Source: Deltaproteobacteria bacterium
Lineage (GTDB): Bacteria > Desulfobacterota > Desulfobulbia > Desulfobulbales > JAJRZW01
Assembly: GCA_024275015.1 (NCBI GenBank)
Contig: JAJRZW010000040.1
Location: 1 to 62,464, forward strand
Length of the DNA: 62,464 nt
Direction of reading: 5' to 3'
The notes beneath the pieces were generated by a model that was not told the DNA's origin, made no database searches, and saw only the letters and a list, made by a program, of their open reading frames with translations. Below are positions 18,066-26,467 of this stretch, in pieces. Within the stretch, counting starts at the first letter, position 1, and each line of letters starts with the position of its first letter. The position numbers were made by a program, and so were the translations under genes.

Positions 18066-18842
18066 TCAGACGAGTTTTTCCAGCACCGCCACCAATTCTT
18101 CCACCTGGGCCTCGACCTCGCCGCAGATCATGGTTTTGTCTCGGTTGAACTGCGGCGAAAAAACCTTGACCACCTGGGTCGGCGATCCCGCCAGACCGAG
18201 GCAGGCGGGATCAGCGTCAATATCGCCCCCGGAAAGGGTGGTTATTTCAATCTTTCTGGCCCGCATCTTACCTTTGAGTGACGGCACCCGGGGCTCATTG
18301 ATCTCCCGGACCACGGTAAAAAGGCCCGGAAGCGGCATCTCAAGCTCATCATAGCCGTCATCCATCAACCGCTGCAGTTCCAGTTTGTCCCCATCCACCC
18401 CGGTAACCGCCCGGACGCAGGTGACATAGGGAATGTCGAGACGGCAGGCAAGCCCCGGTCCCACCTGGGCGGTATCGCCGTCAATTGCCTGTTTACCGCA
18501 GATAACCAGATCAAAACCGACCTTCCTTACCGCCCGGGCCAGGGTGTATGAGGTAGCCCAGGTGTCGGCGCCGGCAAAGGCGCGGTCACTGACCAGCACC
18601 GCCTCATCGGCACCGCATGCCACCGCCTCACGCAAAACCTCCCCGGCCTGGGGTGGTCCCATGGACAGGGCGACCACGGTGCCGCCGACCTTTTCCTTTA
18701 ACCGCACCGCCTCTTCCAGGGCATGACGGTCATAGGGATTCATGATCGACTCAACCCCTTCCCGGGCCAGGGTATTGGTCTTGGGGTCAAGACGGACATC
18801 CTTGGCGTCGGGAACCTGTTTTACACAGACAACAATCTTCAT
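18066..18842 (-). CDS. etfB: electron transfer flavoprotein beta subunit
   Basis: The 258-aa protein begins KIVVCVKQVPDAKDV and carries the nucleotide-site block CGKQAIDGDTAQVGPGLACRLDIP. The GxQAIDGDTAQVGP motif is typical of the group of Etf proteins that includes flavin-bifurcating members, where EtfB binds a second FAD instead of AMP. This suggests, but does not prove, bifurcation. ATG 18842 overlaps the acyl-CoA dehydrogenase stop by one base and follows GAGGAA. Confidence 0.95.
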   Translation of the reverse strand: MKIVVCVKQVPDAKDVRLDPKTNTLAREGVESIMNPYDRHALEEAVRLKEKVGGTVVALSMGPPQAGEVLREAVACGADEAVLVSDRAFAGADTWATSYTLARAVRKVGFDLVICGKQAIDGDTAQVGPGLACRLDIPYVTCVRAVTGVDGDKLELQRLMDDGYDELEMPLPGLFTVVREINEPRVPSLKGKMRARKIEITTLSGGDIDADPACLGLAGSPTQVVKVFSPQFNRDKTMICGEVEAQVEELVAVLEKLV

Positions 18843-19999
18843 CAATTCCTCGAATATTCCTTGTTTAAGGCCTGGCCAATGACGTTGCGCTGAATCTGGT
18901 TGGTACCCTCGTATATCTGGAGGATCTTGGCGTCACGCATCATCTTTTCCACCGGATACTCCCGCATGTAACCATGACCGCCCAGAACCTGAACCGCGTC
19001 AACGGCAACCTTCATCGCCATATCAGTGGCCATGACCTTGCACATTGATGATTCCTTGGAGATATTCCTGGCCCCGCTGTCGATATATCTCGCGGTGGCA
19101 TAGACCATAGCCCGGGACGCCTCAACCTGGATCGCCATGTCGGCGAGGATGTGCTGCACCGCCTGAAACGAAATCACCGGTTTACCGAACTGGACCCGGT
19201 GCTTGGCATGAACCACCGCCTCATCAAGGGCGGCCTGTCCGAGACCGACGCCAAGGCTTGCAATCCCCGGGCGGGAGAGGTCAAGAGTACGCATAACGGT
19301 AAAAAAGCCGGTACCCTGGCGACCGAGCATCCGGTTCTTGGGGATCCGGCAGTCCTGGAAGACCAGCTCGCGGGTGGCCGAGGCGCGGATACCCAGTTTT
19401 TTTTCTTTCTTGCCGTAAGAGAAACCGGGGTCGCCGTCTTCAACCACGAACATACTCGCCCCCCGCGGCCCCTTCTTGCGGTCGGTAATGGCGATAATCG
19501 TGTAGATCTGGGCCTCGCCGCCGTTGGTAATCCACTGCTTAGTGCCGTTTAAGACCCACTCGTCACCATCATCGAGTACGGCGGTAGTCTGAATCCCAGA
19601 GGCATCTGAGCCGGCATTGGCCTCGGTAAGAGCAAAGGCGGCCCATTTCCTGCCGGCGGCGATATCGGGGATGTACTTCTGCTTGATCTCGTCACTGCCG
19701 GAGATGATAATGGGATAGGCGCCAAGGGCACTGGCGGCAAAGGTGGTGGCAATACCAACACAGCCACGGGCGAATTGTTCCAGGGCCAGAACCATATCAA
19801 AAGAACCGCCGCCGAAACCGCCATACTCCTCGGGAATATAAAGGCCGAAAAGATCGGCCTGAGCGATATCGTTGAGAATCTCGGTCGGAAACGTTTCACT
19901 CTCATCGAGTTCAGCCCGCTGGGGGATGATCTTCTCATCGGTAATCTGCCGGGCCACGTCAACGATCATCTGCTGTTCTTCGCTCAGAAAATAATCCAC
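18842..19999 (-). CDS. acyl-CoA dehydrogenase
   Basis: This FAD enzyme of about 385 aa has the family order: helical N-terminus, beta domain (FALTEANAGSDASGIQTTA, WVLNGTKQWITNG), and C-terminal helices with the catalytic Glu in QIYEGTNQIQRNVIG. The start is GTG 19999 (MDYFLSEEQQMIVD), eight bases after AAGG; the frame is open further upstream but without family sequence. It is coupled to etfB. It could oxidise acyl-CoA or, with a bifurcating Etf, reduce enoyl-CoA. Confidence 0.93.
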   Translation of the reverse strand: MDYFLSEEQQMIVDVARQITDEKIIPQRAELDESETFPTEILNDIAQADLFGLYIPEEYGGFGGGSFDMVLALEQFARGCVGIATTFAASALGAYPIIISGSDEIKQKYIPDIAAGRKWAAFALTEANAGSDASGIQTTAVLDDGDEWVLNGTKQWITNGGEAQIYTIIAITDRKKGPRGASMFVVEDGDPGFSYGKKEKKLGIRASATRELVFQDCRIPKNRMLGRQGTGFFTVMRTLDLSRPGIASLGVGLGQAALDEAVVHAKHRVQFGKPVISFQAVQHILADMAIQVEASRAMVYATARYIDSGARNISKESSMCKVMATDMAMKVAVDAVQVLGGHGYMREYPVEKMMRDAKILQIYEGTNQIQRNVIGQALNKEYSRN

Positions 20000-20093
20000 A
20001 CAACTCACCTTTCTACCTGAAAATTTACAAAAAGACCCTGACAACCAAAAACGGTGGGCAGGGACATATTTTCCTTGAAAAACAACGGCATCC

Positions 20094-21128
20094 TTACCAT
20101 CGAATGACTTGGGCACCCCAGGTAAAACCACCGCCAAAGGCACACAACATCACGAGATCACCCTCCTTGATCCGGCCGCCGCGGGCGGCCTCATCCAGGG
20201 CAATGGCAATGCTGGCCGCCGAAGTATTACCATATTTGTCAACATTTATATATATTTTTCCCGGGTCGCCGCCAAGGCGGCCGGCGAGATTCTCAAGGAT
20301 ACGAATATTGGCCTGATGCGGAATCAGGAGTGCGATATCATCACCGCTCAAGCCCAGATCCGCCAGTACCTTTTCCACCACCTCTTCCATGGCCCTGACC
20401 GCGTTTTTAAACACCTCGCGCCCGGCCATTTTGATATAACTGCCCTCGCCGTTACCACGGCCAAGTAAAGAAAAATCCACCCCGGCACCGGCCGGAGGGC
20501 TGTCGCCAAGATAAGGGTTGCTGCCGGCAAGGGGTGTCAGGTGCAATAGTTCCCCAAGGCTGCCGTCGGAATAAAGGCGACCGGCCAGAATACCGCGACC
20601 GTCATCGGCCCCTGCCAGCACGCAGGCACCGGCCCCATCGCCGAAGAGGACACAGGTGTTACGGTCGTTCCAGTCAACCCGGTTGGACAGGGTCTCGGCA
20701 CCGATGACCAGGGCCTTTATCGCCGGGTTGGCGCGGATGTACTTCTCCGCCATGTCAAGAGCAAAGACAAAACCGGAACAGGCGGCGCCGATATCAAAGG
20801 CCACCGCGTTACCGGCGCCGATATCCCGCTGGACCCTGCAGGCGCAGGACGGCATGGCACTGGACGCGGTTATGGTCGCGACAATGATAAGACCGATCTC
20901 ATCCGCCGCGATCCCGGACGCGTCAAGGGCGTTACGGGCCGCCCGGGTCGCGAGTACCGAGGTGATTTCTCCGGCCCCGGCGATACGGCGGCTCCTGATC
21001 CCGGTACGGCTGGAAATCCAGTCGTCGGAGGTCTCCACCATCTCTTCCAGATCACTGTTATTGAGCCGGTTTTCCGGCAGATATGAACCGGTACCGCAAA
21101 TCGCGGCCCTTACCAGGTTATTTCCCAC
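20094..21128 (-). CDS. fabH: 3-oxoacyl-ACP synthase III
   Basis: FabH starts fatty-acid synthesis by condensing acetyl-CoA with malonyl-ACP. The Cys-His-Asn triad is in DIGAACSGFVFAL, LIPHQANIRI and KYGNTSAASIAI. The start GTG 21128 lies eight bases after GGAGG and overlaps plsX by 11 bases; TTG 21134 is too close to the ribosome site. It is followed, after 94 bases, by the acyl-CoA dehydrogenase rather than by fabD. Confidence 0.95.
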   Translation of the reverse strand: MGNNLVRAAICGTGSYLPENRLNNSDLEEMVETSDDWISSRTGIRSRRIAGAGEITSVLATRAARNALDASGIAADEIGLIIVATITASSAMPSCACRVQRDIGAGNAVAFDIGAACSGFVFALDMAEKYIRANPAIKALVIGAETLSNRVDWNDRNTCVLFGDGAGACVLAGADDGRGILAGRLYSDGSLGELLHLTPLAGSNPYLGDSPPAGAGVDFSLLGRGNGEGSYIKMAGREVFKNAVRAMEEVVEKVLADLGLSGDDIALLIPHQANIRILENLAGRLGGDPGKIYINVDKYGNTSAASIAIALDEAARGGRIKEGDLVMLCAFGGGFTWGAQVIRW

Positions 21129-22170
21129 CGACAACCGCCTCCGTAATCATCTCAGGGCCGGGCGCGAGCCCTCCCGCGGCGAGAAGGGACCTGATCCTGC
21201 CGACAACATCTTTTCCCACCATGTCCGCGGCCACGTCAATGGCGTTTTTTACCGCCCGGGAGTTGGACTTGCCGTGACAGATAATACCGCAGCCCTTAAG
21301 CCCCAGCAGGGGCGCGCCGCCATACTCAGCGTAATCAACCCGTTTTTTAAAACGGGCAAAGGCCTTACGGCTCATGAAATAGCCCAGACGCGAAGAGAGA
21401 TCACGACTGAGTTCATCGCCCAGCATCCGGCCAAGGGCCTCGGCCAGGCCTTCGCTGACTTTAAGGCAGACGTTACCGACAAAGCCGTCGCAGACAACCA
21501 CGTCAATATCACCGCTGAAGATATCCCCACCCTCAATGTTGCCGATATAATTAAGGTCACTGGCCTGAAGGAGATCGTGGGTCCGCCGGACCAGGGTGTT
21601 ACCCTTGCCGCGTTCCTCGCCGATGGACAACAGCCCGACCCGGGGAGAAGCGGTACCGAAACATACCTCATGATAAACCGAGGCCATGACCCCGAATTGA
21701 AAAAGATGCCTCGGGCGGCAGTCAACATTGGCGCCGACATCCATCATCAGCACCGGTCCCCTCAGGGTGGGGAACGGCCCGGCGATACCCGGGCGCACCA
21801 CCCCGGGCAGACGCCCGAGACAACGTATGGCCGCGGCCATGGTGGCGCCGGAGTTCCCGGCGCTGACCACCCCGTCAACCCTGCCCGCCTTGTGTTCCTT
21901 AAAGGCGACCATGATGGAAGAATCACGTTTGCGCCGCAGGGCATCCATGGGCTTCTCGCCCATCTCCACGACCTCGGCCGCGGGAACAATCGTGAGTCTG
22001 GGGTCATCCCCGGCGCCAATACGGGCCAACTCCAGACACAATTGTTCCGCATCGCCGACCAGACTTACGCTCAAATGGTCGTTATCGTTTACCGCCTGCA
22101 ATGCGCCACTGACCAACGGCGCCGGGCCACTGTCCCCCCCCATGGCATCAAGGGCAATGCGGGGTCCCAT
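21118..22170 (-). CDS. plsX: phosphate acyltransferase PlsX
   Basis: PlsX makes acyl-phosphate from acyl-ACP for phospholipid synthesis. Family blocks are RIALDAMGGDSGPAPLV, SAGNSGATMAAA, LMMDVGANVDCRP and GLLSIGEERGKGN. ATG 22170 starts four bases after the rpmF stop; a longer open frame overlaps rpmF. The rpmF-plsX-fabH order is widespread in bacteria. Confidence 0.96.
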   Translation of the reverse strand: MGPRIALDAMGGDSGPAPLVSGALQAVNDNDHLSVSLVGDAEQLCLELARIGAGDDPRLTIVPAAEVVEMGEKPMDALRRKRDSSIMVAFKEHKAGRVDGVVSAGNSGATMAAAIRCLGRLPGVVRPGIAGPFPTLRGPVLMMDVGANVDCRPRHLFQFGVMASVYHEVCFGTASPRVGLLSIGEERGKGNTLVRRTHDLLQASDLNYIGNIEGGDIFSGDIDVVVCDGFVGNVCLKVSEGLAEALGRMLGDELSRDLSSRLGYFMSRKAFARFKKRVDYAEYGGAPLLGLKGCGIICHGKSNSRAVKNAIDVAADMVGKDVVGRIRSLLAAGGLAPGPEMITEAVVGGK

Positions 22171-22174
22171 GAGT

Positions 22175-22366
22175 TCAGCCAAACGTTTCTTCTTCCAGGT
22201 CGTAAACCTTCCTGCCTGCGTATGCGCCACAACCCGGACAGAGACGATGGGGCTGCTTGATCTCACCGCAATCCTTGCAGGTTGAAACCGCGGTCGGGGT
22301 CAAGGCGTCATGGGCACGCCTTTTCCTGGTTCGGGAATGACTGTGTCTTCTCTTGGGTAATGCCAT
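22175..22366 (-). CDS. rpmF: 50S ribosomal protein L32
   Basis: The 63-aa basic protein begins MALPKRRHSHSRTRKRRAH, and its CKDCGEIKQPHRLCPGCG zinc ribbon is intact, as in zinc-binding (C+) L32. AGGAGG precedes ATG 22366. No yceD/DUF177 gene precedes it, although one often does. It leads the lipid operon. Confidence 0.97.
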   Translation of the reverse strand: MALPKRRHSHSRTRKRRAHDALTPTAVSTCKDCGEIKQPHRLCPGCGAYAGRKVYDLEEETFG

Positions 22367-22571
22367 TGTACATCCTCCTGATTATCCGACATTCCATGAG
22401 ATTGTCGGCGATATTTTTCCGGGAAAACAATGATGGACTCGTAACAAGCCCCGCTCCGACTGAAAACGACGATTTCCGGGTGCCGGACTGCTGAAATCCC
22501 GAGACTCGGGTATGGCCTCAAACATGCGGGATTTCTTAACCCACCCCGCCGGTAGATACTTAAACCGGGGA

Positions 22572-22599
22572 ATTATACGAGATCATCGGGAGTTGTCAA
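22572..22599 (-). promoter_or_regulatory. near-consensus sigma-70 promoter of the rpmF-plsX-fabH operon
   Basis: On the minus strand TTGACA (22599-22594) and TATAAT (22577-22572) are separated by 16 bases. Transcription would start near 22565 and give a leader of about 200 nt before rpmF. The leader contains an AAATCCCG...CGGGATTT stem and other short stems but no ORF. Confidence 0.75.
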
Positions 22600-22617
22600 G
22601 GCTTTTCGCCCGGCGTA

Positions 22618-23109
22618 TCAGAGACGGAAAGCCTTGAGACTGGCAACGAGATCCGGCCGCAGAAAGGCGGCGATTACAGCCTGAACGATGACAAAGTTGA
22701 TCATGAAGGCCCCGAATCCGGCAACGAGGTCAGCATGACCGTCGTGACTGAGAAACCACCAGACAACAGGATGCAGGAACAAGGCGTAAAAAATTATAAA
22801 CAGAAGGATAAACCCCATGATGACAAAAACCCGTAACGGCCCCTCCCTGAACCGTGGGACGATCTTCTTCTCAAGATCCACCGCCTTTATCGTCGCCAAC
22901 CGGCACAGCACGGCGTAAAACAAGGCCGGAGCAACGAGTAACGCGAGGAGAACAGGGTCAATTCCGCGGCGAAAAATAAACAGCGCCGCCCCGGAAAGGA
23001 TCCACCCCGCCTGAAGGCAGAGGGACAGAACGGCCGCACCATGCCCCCGTGACGGCATCATAAAAGGGCGTCGCTTGATCCGTCTTTTTGATCGGTATTG
23101 TCGTGACAT
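22618..23109 (-). CDS. small integral membrane protein of unknown function
   Basis: The 163-aa protein has a very basic N-terminus (RSKRRIKRR) and about four hydrophobic segments (around residues 28-47, 51-68, 92-115 and 130-150), so the N-terminus is probably cytoplasmic. No catalytic motif is recognised. It starts 15 bases after the cyclic-nucleotide-domain gene and closes the mla operon, just before the rpmF promoter. A role in the Mla system is only a guess from position. Confidence 0.6.
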   Translation of the reverse strand: MSRQYRSKRRIKRRPFMMPSRGHGAAVLSLCLQAGWILSGAALFIFRRGIDPVLLALLVAPALFYAVLCRLATIKAVDLEKKIVPRFREGPLRVFVIMGFILLFIIFYALFLHPVVWWFLSHDGHADLVAGFGAFMINFVIVQAVIAAFLRPDLVASLKAFRL

Positions 23110-23124
23110 AAGCGCAGGGCGAGA

Positions 23125-23598
23125 TCATAAAAGCGAGGACAGACGATCGTAGGCCTTGCGCAATCTCAGACTCAGAACATGGATAATCCGCTTCAGAACC
23201 TTGACCCCCGGGTCCGGTCTCTCCGCCAGCAACCGTTCAAGGCCGTCGCTGTCAAGGGTAAGCATCTCCACATCGCTCATCGCCACCACCGTGGCGCAGC
23301 GCACCCCCTGCTCAACCACTGGGATCTCCCCGACCATCGCCCCGGGATCAAGGACCGCGACCAGGGTATATTTCCCCGGGAAAGCGGTTTCCTTGCGCAC
23401 CGCCACCTGCCCGGCAAGAATAATGCCCATGAAATCCCCCGACTCCCCGTCGCGCATCAATACCGTGTCCGCCCGCCAGGTCCGGACCTCGAAATAAGGG
23501 CAGACAACGCAGACCTCGTCCGGATCCAGAAATCGCATGACCGAGACTATGCGGTCGTGATCACTCTCACACAGGGGCCGGACGCTATAATCAGACAT
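23125..23598 (-). CDS. cyclic nucleotide-binding domain protein
   Basis: The 157-aa protein is a single CAP-type beta-roll: VRTWRADTVLMRDGESGDFMG, ILAGQVAV and a phosphate-cassette-like GAMVGEIPVVEQGVRCATVVA. The usual Arg of the cassette is in place. No DNA-binding helix-turn-helix follows, only a C-terminal helix. ATG 23598 overlaps the end of mlaC. Small domains of this kind in Mla operons may regulate the transporter. The ligand is unknown. Confidence 0.8.
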   Translation of the reverse strand: MSDYSVRPLCESDHDRIVSVMRFLDPDEVCVVCPYFEVRTWRADTVLMRDGESGDFMGIILAGQVAVRKETAFPGKYTLVAVLDPGAMVGEIPVVEQGVRCATVVAMSDVEMLTLDSDGLERLLAERPDPGVKVLKRIIHVLSLRLRKAYDRLSSLL

Positions 23599-24319
23599 TG
23601 CCGCCCTTGTCCTCCCGGGCAAGCTCATCGAGCTTGCGACGCAGACGCCTGACGAGGCCGACATAGTTTTCCCGCCCGAGGATCCGGGTAAATTCGGTAC
23701 GATAATTACGAACCAGGCTCACTCCCTCTATGACCACATCATAGACCCGCCACTGGCTATTTTTAAGCTTCATCGCATAGTTGATCGGAATCTCATTGCC
23801 GTTTTTCAGCACCACACTGTAAACCATGGCCCGTTTACCCCGACGAATTTCCTTACGGAACTCCACCACCTCGTTCGAATAGGCCTCGATCCGGCGGATA
23901 TATGTTTTTTTAAGCAGGGCGGCAAAAAGGTCGACAAACTCCAGTTTCTCCGTCCGGGTACGTTTGCGCCACCCCCGACCCATGGCCCGCATACTCATCT
24001 CGGAAAAGTCAAAACGGTTGTCCACCTCGGCCACGATCAACCCCCGCCGTTTCTGCCGCATTGACTCGGTTGCGAGGGATTTATCCTTGAGAAGAGAAAA
24101 TATACGGTTAACGGTGACCCGGATTGAGGCGGTAGCGGTGGTATCGACGGCCGCGGATACCGGCAGGGCCGCAACAAAAACGGCCACAAATAACATGATC
24201 CCGGGAACAAGCCCGGAAAAGCCATGCTTAACCCGTTGAAAAACGAGGTGCGCGCGAGGCATGGACGGCTTTTTCAACGGTCTGTTGACCGCAGGACAGG
24301 ATAAATCTTTTCTCTTCAT
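23591..24319 (-). CDS. mlaC: periplasmic phospholipid-binding protein MlaC
   Basis: MlaC shuttles phospholipid between the outer-membrane MlaA and the inner-membrane MlaFED complex. The family pattern is visible: RIFSLLKDKS, FDFSEMSMRAMGRGWRKRT, FVDLFAALLKKTYIRRIEAY, NYAMKLKNSQWRVYDVVIEGVSLV. The signal peptide is at about residues 33-55 (LVPGIMLFVAVFVAALPVSAA), an unusually late position. The first ~25 codons coincide with a family B repeat fragment (24232-24288). ATG 24319 has a GAGGAAAG site; an internal ATG at 24262 is an alternative. Confidence 0.88.
   Translation of the reverse strand: MKRKDLSCPAVNRPLKKPSMPRAHLVFQRVKHGFSGLVPGIMLFVAVFVAALPVSAAVDTTATASIRVTVNRIFSLLKDKSLATESMRQKRRGLIVAEVDNRFDFSEMSMRAMGRGWRKRTRTEKLEFVDLFAALLKKTYIRRIEAYSNEVVEFRKEIRRGKRAMVYSVVLKNGNEIPINYAMKLKNSQWRVYDVVIEGVSLVRNYRTEFTRILGRENYVGLVRRLRRKLDELAREDKGGNV
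24232..24288. repeat. family B fragment inside the 5' end of mlaC
   Basis: Sequence of the hairpin CCGTTGAAAAACG and of the GGACGGCTTTTTCAACGG module occurs here in the reading frame of mlaC. It encodes the odd segment NRPLKKPSMPRAHLVFQR just before the signal peptide. The central TTGGCC and CGATTT modules are absent, so this is a deleted copy. Confidence 0.65.
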
Positions 24320-24337
24320 TTCTTTCCTCTGATGCGG

Positions 24338-25114
24338 TTAATCCAGAATCTCATTTTTCACCCGGCTCGCGCGGTACTGAAAATAGGCATCGCGCATCGC
24401 CAGATAGGGATCAAGGGATGATTTTTTCAACTCCTCGTAAACCTCCCCCTTCTCTTTGGCGACATTGACCCTTTTAAGAGAATAGGCCGCAACCCCGGAC
24501 TCAAAGTTATCCCGGGTCAGATAAGTCAGAGGACTGAGGTATGATTCACCGGCCATGCCGATACTGTCGCGCAGACTTGAGGGGCCGAACACCGGCCAGC
24601 AAATATAAAAGCCGTTACCGATGCCGTACCGCCCCAGAGTCTGCCCCAGGTCCTCGACCCGGGGGGTCAGACCGAAACCACTGGCGACATCAAATAGTCC
24701 GGCCACCCCGATGGTGGAATTGAGGAGGAAACGGCCGGTCTCGCTGCCCGCGCCACGGATCTCGCCCTGAAGCAGGTTGTTCACCATCCTTATCGGCCCG
24801 CGAAGATTAACGAAAAAGTTCCGGACACCGGTCTCGACCACATCCGGCATCAAGGCCTCATACCCCCGGGCCACCGGCTTTACCACCCAAAAATAGAGAC
24901 GGTCGTTAAAGGCGAAAAAAAAACGATTTACCGGTTCAAGGGGATCACTGACCACCGGAAGCACACCGGCATCGCCTTCGGCAAAGGGGTCCGGTTCAAG
25001 ATAATTATCGTCAACCGTGGACAGGTCCGCGGAAATGGACCATGCCGGCAGCGGAACCACGACTGACAGGATGAGACCCAGAAGGATAAACCTTATTATC
25101 CGGGTTCCGGACAT
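24338..25114 (-). CDS. mlaA: MlaA/VacJ-family protein
   Basis: MlaA removes phospholipid from the outer leaflet of the outer membrane. The conserved core is DPLEPVNRFFFAFNDRLYFWVVKPVARGY, VRNFFVNLRGPIRMVNNLLQG, RFLLNSTIGVAGLFDVAS, EDLGQTLGRYGIGNGFY and PVFGPSSLRDS. An N-terminal signal peptide is present but there is no Cys at the cleavage site (PAWSISADLS), so unlike E. coli MlaA it is probably not a lipoprotein. It overlaps mlaD by one base. Confidence 0.9.
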   Translation of the reverse strand: MSGTRIIRFILLGLILSVVVPLPAWSISADLSTVDDNYLEPDPFAEGDAGVLPVVSDPLEPVNRFFFAFNDRLYFWVVKPVARGYEALMPDVVETGVRNFFVNLRGPIRMVNNLLQGEIRGAGSETGRFLLNSTIGVAGLFDVASGFGLTPRVEDLGQTLGRYGIGNGFYICWPVFGPSSLRDSIGMAGESYLSPLTYLTRDNFESGVAAYSLKRVNVAKEKGEVYEELKKSSLDPYLAMRDAYFQYRASRVKNEILD

Positions 25115-25560
25115 TATTTCATGCCTCCAAAGATATATTTGCTGACCAGTTCTTCAAGGTCAATCGCGGACTCGGTGTCATCCAGACGACCACCGTCGCC
25201 GAGGAAGTCCTCGGAACCGCCGGGGATAATCCGGACATACTTGTCACCGATTATCCCCTTGGTACGAATGGAGGCAATAGCGTCATCGCCGATTTTTACC
25301 CCCTTGTCAATCTGGAGGCGGATAGTGGCCCGGTCATCGTTAAGTGAAATCCTGGCAACCTTGCCGATCCTGACCCCGGCTATCTCCACCACCGCCCCCT
25401 CTTTCAGCCCGGAAACGTTGTCAAAATCAGCGGTCAGACTATAGCTGTTGTTGGCGGCAAAAGGCGAAAACTCCCCCAGGCGCATGGAGAGGTAGACAAA
25501 ACAAAAAAAACCGATGATCAGAAAAATCCCTATCAGAAAGTCCGTATTAACCTTTCTCAT
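25114..25560 (-). CDS. mlaD: phospholipid transporter MlaD (MCE domain)
   Basis: One membrane helix (about 6-26) is followed by a single MCE domain (about 37-115; YSLTADFDNVSGLKEGAVVEIAGVRIGKV, SIRTKGIIGDKYVRIIPGG). MlaD hexamers form the periplasmic ring of the MlaFEDB transporter. Length (148 aa) is a little shorter than E. coli MlaD. ATG 25560 follows AAAGGTG. A 139-base gap to mlaF contains a family B scrap (about 25592-25612). Confidence 0.92.
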   Translation of the reverse strand: MRKVNTDFLIGIFLIIGFFCFVYLSMRLGEFSPFAANNSYSLTADFDNVSGLKEGAVVEIAGVRIGKVARISLNDDRATIRLQIDKGVKIGDDAIASIRTKGIIGDKYVRIIPGGSEDFLGDGGRLDDTESAIDLEELVSKYIFGGMK

Positions 25561-25699
25561 TTTTTCACCTTTATCATAGATAAACGGAAGACCATTTTTC
25601 AACGGACGGCTGTTCGCAAGCGATCAATGTAACCACACCCGACGCAAAAAAACCGCTCTCTGCAAGGATTTCAAGGCGGCGTTCATCGAGCGATTACTG

Positions 25700-26467
25700 C
25701 TATTCCATCCCCTTACTGCGATAAATTGTTCCCATGGTGGCCTGGACAAACTCCCGCATCTCCGGCACCGTTGCCAGTTGGATCTCCTCAGGGGAGGCAA
25801 AGGAAAAAACCCGCCCCCGGTTCAGCACCACCACTTGATCGGCAAGGTTGAAAACCTTGGGGATATCGTGGCTGACGATTACCGCGGTATACCCGAAACG
25901 CTCCCGGGTCTCATGAAAGAGACGGTATATTTCCATGGTCTTCTCCGGATCAAGACCGGTGGTCGGTTCGTCAAAGAGCATGATTCCGGGTTCAAGCTGC
26001 AGGGCCCTGGCCAGACCAACCCGTTTTTTCATCCCCCCGGAGAGCTGGGCCGGAAATTTATCCTCATGACCGATGAGCCCGAGCTGCATCAGGGTCGCCA
26101 TCACTTTCTCCCTGATCTCATGGCGGCCAAGACCGCTGCGCTCGTTAAGGGGAAGGGCGACGTTATCAAAGACATTCAGAGAATCAAGCAGGGCCGCGCC
26201 CTGAAAGAGCACCCCGAAACGGGAACGAATCCGGTCAAGTTCCCGCCTCCCGACCCGGGTAATATCCACTCCGTCGATAATCACCGCGCCACTGTCCGGC
26301 TGCATGAGCCCCAGAATCAATTTCAGGGTCACGCTCTTGCCCTGGCCGCTACCACCGGCGATCACCGTGGTTTTCCCCTTCGGGATATCAAGGCTTATCC
26401 GGTCAAGGACCAGCTGACTGCCGAAACGTTTGACCACATCCACTAATTTTATCAGCGGCTCACTCAT
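25700..26467 (-). CDS. mlaF: phospholipid transport ATPase MlaF
   Basis: This is the ABC ATPase of the Mla transporter. Walker A is GGSGQGKSVT, the signature is LSGGMKKRVGLARAL, Walker B is GIMLFDEPTTGLDP, and the switch His is in VIVSHD. The length is 255 aa. ATG 26467 overlaps the mlaE stop by four bases. It is the ATPase partner of the mlaE permease. Confidence 0.93.
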   Translation of the reverse strand: MSEPLIKLVDVVKRFGSQLVLDRISLDIPKGKTTVIAGGSGQGKSVTLKLILGLMQPDSGAVIIDGVDITRVGRRELDRIRSRFGVLFQGAALLDSLNVFDNVALPLNERSGLGRHEIREKVMATLMQLGLIGHEDKFPAQLSGGMKKRVGLARALQLEPGIMLFDEPTTGLDPEKTMEIYRLFHETRERFGYTAVIVSHDIPKVFNLADQVVVLNRGRVFSFASPEEIQLATVPEMREFVQATMGTIYRSKGME

